A DNA stretch of 64,000 nt from JAFLCM01 sp964510955. Lineage in GTDB: Bacteria > Planctomycetota > Phycisphaerae > Phycisphaerales > UBA1924. Below are positions 1-7,094 of this stretch, piece after piece. A program made the translations under genes and the position numbers. The stretch is taken from contig CAZEDW010000009.1 in the NCBI GenBank assembly GCA_964510955.1, positions 43,470 to 107,469 on the forward strand, read 5' to 3'. The stretch's first letter is position 1. Each line of letters begins with the position of its first letter. Below the pieces are notes generated by a model that was not told where the DNA came from, made no database searches, and was given only the letters and a program-made list of their open reading frames with translations.

Positions 1-532
1 CGATGCACACAAGCTCGAGCCGAGCGGGGATGAGGCGTTCGGGCCTGAGCGTGGGCGAGACGGTCCCGATGGTCTGTGTGGAATGCCCCGCGGCGGCCGC
101 GACGGCGCGGCGCGTCGGTCGGGTCCGCCCCACAGCCTTGATCCGGCGGAGCAGCTCGTCCTTGAGCTTGATGATCCCCAGCGATACGTGCGACTGCTCC
201 TTGGCGAGCACGTCGGCGGCGCCGAGCTGCAGGGCCGTCAGGGCCGCGTGCGAACCCTCGGTTGTCAGCGAGCTGAGCATGATGACGTTGACGGGGCACT
301 CGGCCATGATCCGGCGCAGCGCCGTCAGCCCGTCCATCTCGGGCATCTCGATGTCCATGGTCATCGCGTCGGGCTTGAGCGAGGCGGCCATCTCCAGCCC
401 CTCGCGCCCGTTGCGCGCCACGCCCACCACGTCGATCTCGGGGTCTTCGGCGATCATCGAGCTGATCGCCTTGCGCATGAAGGCCGAATCGTCGACCACC
501 ACGACACGGAGCTTGCGGGCGGGGAGTGTCAT
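1..532 (-). CDS. cheB: CheB chemotaxis methylesterase/response regulator, 3' part missing
   Basis: The reading frame starts at an ATG at 532 and runs off the window edge. About 177 codons are present, covering the receiver domain and the linker. The acidic pair Asp14-Asp15 and the phosphoacceptor Asp60 in the motif MDIEMPEMDG are visible, followed by the LSSLTTEGSHAALTALQLGA segment typical of CheB. The C-terminal esterase domain would lie outside the window. CheB removes methyl groups (and deamidates glutamines) on chemoreceptors when phosphorylated by CheA. It is the last visible gene of a minus-strand che operon and follows cheY by 58 bp. The receiver type and context are clear; the esterase domain is inferred. 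Confidence 0.88.
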   Translation of the reverse strand, partial: MTLPARKLRVVVVDDSAFMRKAISSMIAEDPEIDVVGVARNGREGLEMAASLKPDAMTMDIEMPEMDGLTALRRIMAECPVNVIMLSSLTTEGSHAALTALQLGAADVLAKEQSHVSLGIIKLKDELLRRIKAVGRTRPTRRAVAAAAGHSTQTIGTVSPTLRPERLIPARLELVCI

Positions 533-590
533 CGTGTGCTGGGTTCCGGCAACGGCGGCGCGGCGATGAGCGTGCGATCGAACGGTCTGG

Positions 591-965
591 TCAGGCCGCG
601 GCGGGCGCCTTGGCCATGGTCTCGTTGATGCGCTGGGCCAGGAGGTCCGGGGTGAACGGCTTGACGACGTAGTTGTTGACGCCCGCCTTGATCGCCTCGA
701 TGACGCGGGACTTCTCGGCCTCGGTGGTCACCATGATGACCGGTGACTTGCCGCCCTTGGCGCGGTACTGCTTGACGAACGTCAGCCCGTCCATGTTGGG
801 CATGTTCCAGTCCACGAGCAGCAGTTCGGGCTGGACCGTCGGTACCTTGGCCAGCGCATCGGCGCCGTCCACGGCTTCCTCGATGGCGGTGTGCCCCATC
901 TGGGTCAGGATGCCCTTCTGGATGTTCCGCATCGTCTTGGAGTCGTCGACCAAAAGGATCTTCAT
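591..965 (-). CDS. cheY: CheY-type single-domain response regulator
   Basis: 124 residues, a bare receiver domain of normal CheY length. Conserved residues are all present: Asp7-Asp8 for Mg binding, phosphoacceptor Asp52 in LLVDWNMPNMDG, Thr80, and Lys102 in VVKPF. Phospho-CheY made by CheA would bind the flagellar switch and change motor rotation. The gene sits 44 bp after cheX, which probably encodes its phosphatase, and ahead of cheB. A short Ala-rich tail (APAAA) follows the last helix. The start ATG at 965 is preceded by a purine-rich site. No flagellar genes are in the window, so the output could also be twitching or another process. Confidence 0.93.
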   Translation of the reverse strand: MKILLVDDSKTMRNIQKGILTQMGHTAIEEAVDGADALAKVPTVQPELLLVDWNMPNMDGLTFVKQYRAKGGKSPVIMVTTEAEKSRVIEAIKAGVNNYVVKPFTPDLLAQRINETMAKAPAAA

Positions 966-1009
966 TGGGTGGTTCCTTGGCTCAGGGCCGTTGTGCTGTG
1001 GTGTTGTGC

Positions 1010-1510
1010 TTACGCCTGAGCAACCGCGGCGGCGGGCTGGGCGGCTTGGCCAGCGCCCGAGGACTTGACGGCGATTTCGATGGAGAACTCTCCGCAGTCA
1101 CACGACGCGGGGATGCCGACCGTGACGGTGTCTTTCTTGCCGTGAACGATGTGCCCCTTGCCGATGACAACCGACGGGCACGAGATGCTGACCTTCTTGT
1201 TGGGGAACAGCGCCTTGGCGCCCCCCGCGACCATGTTGACCAGCTCGCCGACGGCGTCGGACAGGTCTTCCTTGGTGGCGGGGTCGGTTCCGGTGAAGAG
1301 CGTGACGATCCGGCGTGCGATCGCCTCGGGGAAGCTCAGGACAACCGCGCCCTCGACCTCGCCGGTGAAGCCGATGATCGCCGACACGTCGTAGCTGCCG
1401 CCGCCGCCTTCCTTGAGCGCCGGTGCGCCGCAGTTGAGCGGCATCTGGAACATCGTCTCGAAGACGTTCTTGGCGCTCTTGATGAACGGAACAATGTAGG
1501 TCGGGTCCAC
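1010..1510 (-). CDS. cheX: CheX-like CheY-P phosphatase
   Basis: 166 residues. The middle of the protein has the CheC/CheX/FliY signature: an ExxN motif at Glu89-Asn92 (GELVNMVAGGAK), which in this family positions water for dephosphorylation of CheY-P. A single ExxN fits CheX rather than two-motif CheC. The start is GTG at 1510, chosen because a strong AGGAGG site lies 7-8 bases upstream. The gene sits 15 bp after cheA and 44 bp before cheY, so phosphatase and target are made together. The organism thus probably ends the signal with CheX instead of CheZ. The last 15 residues are Ala/Gln-rich and likely disordered. Confidence 0.85.
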   Translation of the reverse strand: MDPTYIVPFIKSAKNVFETMFQMPLNCGAPALKEGGGGSYDVSAIIGFTGEVEGAVVLSFPEAIARRIVTLFTGTDPATKEDLSDAVGELVNMVAGGAKALFPNKKVSISCPSVVIGKGHIVHGKKDTVTVGIPASCDCGEFSIEIAVKSSGAGQAAQPAAAVAQA

Positions 1511-1525
1511 GGGGTTCCTCCTGGT

Positions 1526-3868
1526 TCAGGCCGGCTGGGCCTGGCGATTCCGCTGCGGCGGGGGGACGGGTGTCGGGGCCGGCGACTCAGCGCCGGCGGC
1601 CGAACGGACAAGCGTGACGACATCGAGAATGAGGCTGGCGTTCCCGTCCTCGCGGATGGTGGCGCCGCTGAACGGGCCTCCACGCGTGAACGAGTCGTCC
1701 AGCGGCTTGATCACAACCTCCTGCTGGCCGATCAGCCGGTCCACGATCAGGCCGGCTTTTTCGGTACCGACGCCGACGACCACCGCGAAGCCGCTGGAGC
1801 CCGTGTCCTTGGGCTCGCGGAGCGTGTCGCGCAGGTCCACCAGCGGCAGAACGTTGTCTCGCAGGCGCATGACCGGGTGCTTGGCGATCGAGTGCACGGT
1901 CTGGGTGTCGGGCTTGACGACCTCGTGGATCGCCGCCACGGGGATCGCGTAGTCGTGCTTGCCCACCCCGACGACCATGGCCCGCATGATCGCGACGGTG
2001 AGCGGGATGGTCACCTCGATCTCGGTGCCCTTGCCCTTCACCGACCGCACGTTGACCGAGCCGCCCAGCTTGGCGATGTTCGTGTTCACCACGTCCATCC
2101 CCACGCCCCGGCCCGAAAGATCGCTCACCTGGTCCGCGGTGGAAAGGCCCGGCGCGAAGATGAGCCGGAACGCCTCGGAGTCGGGCATCTGAGCCCCCGC
2201 CTCCGCGGTGATCAGCCCACGCTCGACGGCCTTGGAGACCACCTTGTCGCGGTCAATCCCGCGCCCGTCGTCACGGATCACCACCAGGACGTGCCCGCCC
2301 TGGTGCTCCGCGGACAGCTTGATGCTGCCCGTCGACGGCTTGCCGGCGGCGGCGCGCCCCTCGGGGTTCTCCAGCCCATGGTCGACGCTGTTGCGCAGCA
2401 TGTGCACCAGCGGGTCGCCGAGCAGCTCCAGCACGCTCTTGTCAACTTCGGTATCGCCGCCCTCGATGTCCAGGCGGATCTCCTTGCCCGTCTTGCGGGC
2501 CAGGTCGCGGACAATGCGGGGGTAGCGCCCGAACAGCTTGCCGAGCGGCTGCATGCGCGTCCGCATGACGCCTACCTGCAGCTCGGCCGTGAGCCGGTCC
2601 AGGTCGCCCACCACGCCCGCCATGCTCTCCATCACGTCGTGGGGGAGGTCCAGGTCGCGCAGGGCGCGGGTCTTGCCCAGGATCTGATTCTTCGTGAGCA
2701 CCATCTCGCCGACGAGGTTCAGCAGCGCCTCCAGGCGGCTCACCTCGACGCGGACGGTCTGCTCGGCGTGGGCGCCGGCGCCGACGCTGGCCTTGTCGCT
2801 CTCGCGGGCGGCACCTTCATTCCCCGCCGTTTCGGGCGCCGGAGGCGCGGCCTCCGCATCCGAGGCAGAGTCCGTGCCGGTCGAACCGATCACGCTCTCG
2901 GCGAGAATCACGCCGTCAAGTCGAAGCACGTTGGCTGGGTTGCCGGCGTGGGCGCCGGCAAGCTCGGTGGGCAACGACTGCCCGCAGCACACATCGCCGA
3001 ACCGCGATTCAAAGGTGTCGAGGTTCCAGGTGAGCTCTCGTGAAGCCGACAGCGCCTCGGCGTAGGGGACCAGCAGAAGCGCGATCGCGTGGATGCGGAC
3101 CACCGCCTCGCCGATGATCGCGTCGGGGCACTGCCCCAGCGCGGCGCCCGCGGCCGCCAGCATCGAGATCAGCCGGTTGAGCTGGGGCAGCTCGTAGTAG
3201 TCGGATACCGGCTGCATCGAGTCGACGAGCTCGCGGAGCTTGGCGGCTCCGTCGGTGCGCGTGGCGGCGTCCTGCAGCAGTTCCGCGGCCGGCGCGATCT
3301 GCTTGGCGGACTCCAGCAGGTCCGAAACCATGAAGCTGAGCAGGTCGGCCTTCTCGGGCGGGAAGCTCAGCGGGCGGGTCTTCGCCGCCGACACCAGCGC
3401 GTCCTGCAACCGTACCGGTGCCGCGGCGACAGGCGCGGGCGCCGTCGCGGGCGAGGTGGGTGAGACGGGGCCCGCGGCGGCCGACCCGGCAATCTCGTGC
3501 AGCGTCTGGATGAGGTCTTCGGGTCCCGGCCCGGCCGCCTCGCCGTCGGCGAGCTGCGCCAGTTGCCCGCGCAGCACGTCCACGCTGCGGAGCATCGCGT
3601 CCATGACCTTCTGATCGACCTTGACCTCTCCCTTGCGGAGCTTGTTGAGCGCGTCCTCGGCGGCGTGGGCGAAGCGCGTGAGGTTGTCGAGGTTCAGGAA
3701 GCTCGCCGCTCCCTTGATTGTGTGCAGCGCGCGGAAGATCTGGTCCAGCAGCGGCTGCGACCCCGGCTCGGCTTCGAGCTTGACAAGGTCCGCGTCGAAC
3801 TGCTCGATCAGCTCGCCCGACTCGGTCAGGAAGTCCTGCAGGAGATTGGGGTCTGGTGCTTCAGCCAT
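1526..3868 (-). CDS. cheA: CheA chemotaxis histidine kinase
   Basis: 780 residues with the standard order of domains. An N-terminal Hpt domain carries the phosphorylated His49 in ALHTIKGAASFLN. A long variable, Ala/Pro-rich stretch follows. The dimerisation helices begin near QTVRVEVSRLEALLNLVGEM. The ATPase has an N box (HMLRNSVDHGLE), G1 (DDGRGID) and G2 (GRGVGMDVV). A C-terminal CheW-like regulatory domain ends near residue 760. CheA passes phosphate from ATP to CheY and CheB under receptor control. The start ATG at 3868 overlaps the end of cheR by 8 bp, so the two are translationally coupled. No separate P2 domain is obvious in the linker. Confidence 0.95.
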   Translation of the reverse strand: MAEAPDPNLLQDFLTESGELIEQFDADLVKLEAEPGSQPLLDQIFRALHTIKGAASFLNLDNLTRFAHAAEDALNKLRKGEVKVDQKVMDAMLRSVDVLRGQLAQLADGEAAGPGPEDLIQTLHEIAGSAAAGPVSPTSPATAPAPVAAAPVRLQDALVSAAKTRPLSFPPEKADLLSFMVSDLLESAKQIAPAAELLQDAATRTDGAAKLRELVDSMQPVSDYYELPQLNRLISMLAAAGAALGQCPDAIIGEAVVRIHAIALLLVPYAEALSASRELTWNLDTFESRFGDVCCGQSLPTELAGAHAGNPANVLRLDGVILAESVIGSTGTDSASDAEAAPPAPETAGNEGAARESDKASVGAGAHAEQTVRVEVSRLEALLNLVGEMVLTKNQILGKTRALRDLDLPHDVMESMAGVVGDLDRLTAELQVGVMRTRMQPLGKLFGRYPRIVRDLARKTGKEIRLDIEGGDTEVDKSVLELLGDPLVHMLRNSVDHGLENPEGRAAAGKPSTGSIKLSAEHQGGHVLVVIRDDGRGIDRDKVVSKAVERGLITAEAGAQMPDSEAFRLIFAPGLSTADQVSDLSGRGVGMDVVNTNIAKLGGSVNVRSVKGKGTEIEVTIPLTVAIMRAMVVGVGKHDYAIPVAAIHEVVKPDTQTVHSIAKHPVMRLRDNVLPLVDLRDTLREPKDTGSSGFAVVVGVGTEKAGLIVDRLIGQQEVVIKPLDDSFTRGGPFSGATIREDGNASLILDVVTLVRSAAGAESPAPTPVPPPQRNRQAQPA

Positions 3869-4727
3869 TGGTCGCCTTGGGCATCTCGGCCTTGACGTAC
3901 GCGAACGATTCGGTCGAGTCGATGGGCTTGAACGGGACGTTGATGTTCCGCAGATTCTCGGAGTGCCCGATGAACAGCACCCCGTCGTTGGCGAGCTGGT
4001 TGTGGAACGTCTGCACCACCTGCGTCTTCATGGCGTCGTCGAAGTAGATCATCACGTTGCGGCAGAAGATGACGTCCCAGGTGCCGTGACGGCGCGCACC
4101 CAGCGTGTCTTTCAGGTTGTGCAGTTCGAACGTCACCATGCTCTGGATGGTGGGGTCGATCTGGAAGAACCCGCCCTCCTCGCGGAAGTAGCGCTTCACC
4201 AGCGCGGGGTTGATCCCCCGGAAGCTGAACGAGGTGTAACGCCCCTCGGAGGCGGTGGTGAGGGCCTTCTCGGAGATGTCGGTCCCGAGGATCTCGATCC
4301 GCCAGTCGGCCAGGCGGACCCCCAGCGTGCGGTGCACCTGCATCGCCAGCGTGTAGGGCTCCTCGCCCGTCGAGCACGCGGCGGACCAGATGCGGAGACG
4401 CCTGGCCGATGCCCGGTCCTTCATCAGCCGCGGCAGCACGCTGCTCTCAAAAACGTCGAGCTGCGGCTGGTTGCGGAAGAAGCTCGTCTCGTTGATGGTG
4501 ATCCGGTTGAACATCTCCTGGAACTCATCCATCTGGTACGGACCCATGGTGAGAAACTGGAGATACTGCGTGAAGTTCTCGAACTCGAGTTCCTCCAGCC
4601 GCTTCGCCAGGCGGCTCTCGAGCACGTACTTCTTGGAGTCCTGGAAGTAGATGCCGCTACGGTCATACACGACCTTCCGCAGCGTCTGAAACTCCTGGTC
4701 GTTCATTTGGCAACTGAGGCTCGGCAT
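3861..4727 (-). CDS. cheR: CheR chemoreceptor methyltransferase
   Basis: 288 residues, usual length for CheR. The N-terminal helical domain is followed by the S-adenosylmethionine site (IWSAACSTGEEPYTLAMQ), GTDISEKAL and the VIFCRNVMIYFDD signature. It methylates glutamates on chemoreceptors and so opposes CheB in adaptation. The frame is open upstream to 4832, but I place the start at the ATG at 4727, which has an AGGAG site just upstream and gives a normal N-terminus. It lies 67 bp after cheW and overlaps cheA by 8 bp. Confidence 0.93.
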   Translation of the reverse strand: MPSLSCQMNDQEFQTLRKVVYDRSGIYFQDSKKYVLESRLAKRLEELEFENFTQYLQFLTMGPYQMDEFQEMFNRITINETSFFRNQPQLDVFESSVLPRLMKDRASARRLRIWSAACSTGEEPYTLAMQVHRTLGVRLADWRIEILGTDISEKALTTASEGRYTSFSFRGINPALVKRYFREEGGFFQIDPTIQSMVTFELHNLKDTLGARRHGTWDVIFCRNVMIYFDDAMKTQVVQTFHNQLANDGVLFIGHSENLRNINVPFKPIDSTESFAYVKAEMPKATNG

Positions 4728-4794
4728 CCGTATCTCCTGATGGCACAAACCAGATAGACGCGGGCGATCAAGGCCCGAACAGACCTTGATCGGC

Positions 4795-5316
4795 TCACGC
4801 GGCGACACGCTCCATCGCCGCGACCTCTTCACCGGCGAACAGGCGCTCCAGGTCCAACAGGATCAGCAGCCGGTCATCCAGCTTGCCGACCGACTGCACG
4901 TACTCGCTGTCGATCCCGCACACCATCGGCGGCGGGGGCTCGATGATCTTGCTGTGTATCCGCAGGACCTCGTTCACCCGGTCCACCAGGAACCCGATAA
5001 CGCGTCCGGAAACTTCGACCACCACGATACGGTTATCGCCCGTGTTCTCCTTGTCGGCCAGTCCGAAGCGCTTCCGAAGGTCGACCACCGGGATGATCTT
5101 GCCGCGGAGGTTCACCACGCCCTCCACGAACGGCGGGCTCTGGGGCACCCGCGTGATCTGCATCATGCGGTTGATCTCCTGCACCGCCAGAATCGGCACC
5201 GCGAACTCCTCCTCGCCGACCACGAACGTGACCAGCTGGATGAGCTCGTCCCCGACGGAGCCGGGGTTGACCTGCTGGTTCTGGACCTCGCCCGTTGCGC
5301 TCTCGGTACCCTGCAT
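4795..5316 (-). CDS. cheW: CheW chemotaxis coupling protein
   Basis: 173 residues forming one CheW domain (about residues 24-165): LVTFVVGEEEFAVPILAVQE, the VNLRGKIIPVVDLRKRFGL core, and FLVDRVNEVLRI. The first 20 residues are Gln/Gly-rich and probably flexible. CheW links chemoreceptors to CheA in the signalling array. It is the first gene of the operon; no receptor gene is visible. The start ATG at 5316 follows a GGAGG site (AAGGAGGCTGACC in the coding sense). Transcription of the whole che operon would begin in the 510-bp region upstream. Confidence 0.93.
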   Translation of the reverse strand: MQGTESATGEVQNQQVNPGSVGDELIQLVTFVVGEEEFAVPILAVQEINRMMQITRVPQSPPFVEGVVNLRGKIIPVVDLRKRFGLADKENTGDNRIVVVEVSGRVIGFLVDRVNEVLRIHSKIIEPPPPMVCGIDSEYVQSVGKLDDRLLILLDLERLFAGEEVAAMERVAA

Positions 5317-5826
5317 GGTCAGCCTCCTTCACGACACCGGCGTGCACATGCCAACGCGACCCTGCGCGGCCATGACCGCCCAATCCGGCGCCGGGCGGAT
5401 CACCCGGCGTCCTGCGTTGGGGTTCATCGTCGCAAGCGATTGGGTGCTGGAGACCGTCTCACGCCCCGATACGGGTGGCTTTTGTGGTCCAGCCGTTACA
5501 GACCCCCTCCCGGACCGCGATCCTGCACCAACATGGGCGTGTGGCGAACAGGGGGCCGGGGTCACCTGCCTGCCGGCATCGTTGAAGCACGCCCGGCCAT
5601 GAACGAGGCCAGCCTGGACTTCAACGCCGCGCGGGGTGGGTAACCATGTGGGACCCAGGCGAGGTTTGGCGTGCTTCTCCGGCCTTATTCGACCTGCAAT
5701 CCTCGATCCGGCCGCTCAGGAACTGGCCGCCAAGGGTGGGGCTGGTCTCCGCTATCCTCCCATCCCAAGAGTCCGCTCGAATCCGCCGCGCCTCGTCCGT
5801 GAACTCCTTTTTCCCAGAGACCAGCC
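5317..5826. other. Divergent intergenic region between cheW and the dehydrogenase gene
   Basis: 510 bp with no convincing gene. Short open frames exist on both strands but have no recognisable product and no good ribosome site. Promoters for the che operon (leftward) and for the dehydrogenase (rightward) should both lie here. I looked for a riboswitch fold (for example cyclic di-GMP type) and saw none. Confidence 0.4.
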
Positions 5827-6981
5827 ATGTCCAAATACTCCATCGCCTGGATGCCCGGTGACGGCATCGGCAACGACGTCATGGAAGCCGCCCGCCTCGT
5901 GCTCGATGCGCTCAAGCTCGACGCCGAGTACCCGCACTGCGACATCGGGTGGGAGTTCTGGTGCAAGGAGGGCAACGCATTGCCCGACCGCACCATCAAG
6001 GTGCTGGAGAAGACCACCTGCGGCCTCTTTGGCGCCATCACCAGCAAGCCCCAGGACGAGGCCAAGGACGAGCTCGTGCCCGAGCTCAAGGGCAAGGGGC
6101 TGGTCTACTTCAGCCCGATCGTCAAGCTGCGGCAGATGTTCAATTTGCACACGAACATGCGGCCCTGCAAGAGCTACCCCGGCAACCCGCTGAACTATCG
6201 GGGGACCGCCGTGGCGAACCCGTCGGGCGCGGACGTGGCGATCGACCAGGTGGTCTTCCGGGAGAACACCGAGGGCTCCTACGGCGGCGTCGAGTTCTTT
6301 CCCCTCCCCGAGCCGGTCTACACCGCTCTGTGTGCCAACCCCAAGATGAAGCCGTGGAAGGACAAGGGCCTGGAAAACGTCGCCCTCTCCACCCGCATCG
6401 TCAGCAAGCAGGGCTGCACGAGCATCTGCCGCCAGGCGTTCGAGTACGCCAAGAAGACGGGCCGCAAGCGCGTCACGCTGGTCGAAAAGCCCAACGTGCT
6501 CCGCGAGACCGGCGGCCTGATGACCCGCTGCTTCCGTGAGCTGGCCAAGAGCTACCCGGACATCTGGGCCGATGAGGCCAACATCGACGCCATCTGCATG
6601 TGGATGTTCAAGAATCCGCAGGACTACTCCGTGCTGGTCGCCGAGAACATGTTCGGCGACATCATCAGCGACCTGTGCGCCGGCCTCGTCGGCGGCCTGG
6701 GCTTCGCCCCCAGCGCCAACATGGGCGACAAGTACGCCGTCTTTGAACCCACGCACGGCAGCGCCCCCAAGTACGCCGGTCAGTACAAGGTCAACCCCAT
6801 CGCGATGCTCCTCACGGCCCGCATGATGCTCGAGTGGCTGAAGGAAGACGAAAAGGCCAAACGCCTCGAGAACGCCATCGCCCGCGTCGTGAAAGAGGGC
6901 AAGGTCCGGACCTACGACATGGGCGGCAAGGCGAGCACCATGGACGTGGCGAAGGAAGTAGCGAAGTACGCGGTTGGGTAA
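5827..6981 (+). CDS. Isocitrate/homoisocitrate dehydrogenase family (decarboxylating)
   Basis: 384 residues of the beta-decarboxylating dehydrogenase family. GDGIGNDVM is at the N-terminus, the substrate loop RENTEG at 145-150 is followed by SYGGVE, and GDIISDLCAGLVGGLG carries the metal-binding aspartates. The cofactor loop reads THGSAPKYAGQYKVNP with Lys317-Tyr318, the pair that marks NADP use in E. coli Icd; NAD enzymes usually have Asp there. The next gene is a fungal-type homoaconitase and a LysW lysine cluster lies 45 kb away, so homoisocitrate is a plausible substrate and this may be the alpha-aminoadipate pathway enzyme. A role as the ordinary citric-acid-cycle isocitrate dehydrogenase is equally open from sequence alone. 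Confidence 0.85.
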   Translation: MSKYSIAWMPGDGIGNDVMEAARLVLDALKLDAEYPHCDIGWEFWCKEGNALPDRTIKVLEKTTCGLFGAITSKPQDEAKDELVPELKGKGLVYFSPIVKLRQMFNLHTNMRPCKSYPGNPLNYRGTAVANPSGADVAIDQVVFRENTEGSYGGVEFFPLPEPVYTALCANPKMKPWKDKGLENVALSTRIVSKQGCTSICRQAFEYAKKTGRKRVTLVEKPNVLRETGGLMTRCFRELAKSYPDIWADEANIDAICMWMFKNPQDYSVLVAENMFGDIISDLCAGLVGGLGFAPSANMGDKYAVFEPTHGSAPKYAGQYKVNPIAMLLTARMMLEWLKEDEKAKRLENAIARVVKEGKVRTYDMGGKASTMDVAKEVAKYAVG

Positions 6982-7094
6982 CTTGCAGCGGTTTGTTCGG
7001 CGACGATCCCAGTTCCGCCTTGCGCCGGGGCTACTCAGCCTCGGCGCATGAATACGATGCGCACATTCGCCGCATGACGTTTGGGAGTAACCGC

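Noticed and set aside
965..3043. A 692-codon plus-strand frame
   Set aside because: Shadow of cheX and cheA in the opposite frame; His/Asp/Gly-biased and without motifs.
5329..5565. 78-codon minus-strand frame before cheW
   Set aside because: No homology seen, no ribosome site, and it lies in the expected promoter region.
5317..5826. Cyclic di-GMP riboswitch upstream of the che operon
   Set aside because: The conserved core blocks of the GEMM aptamers could not be found on either strand.
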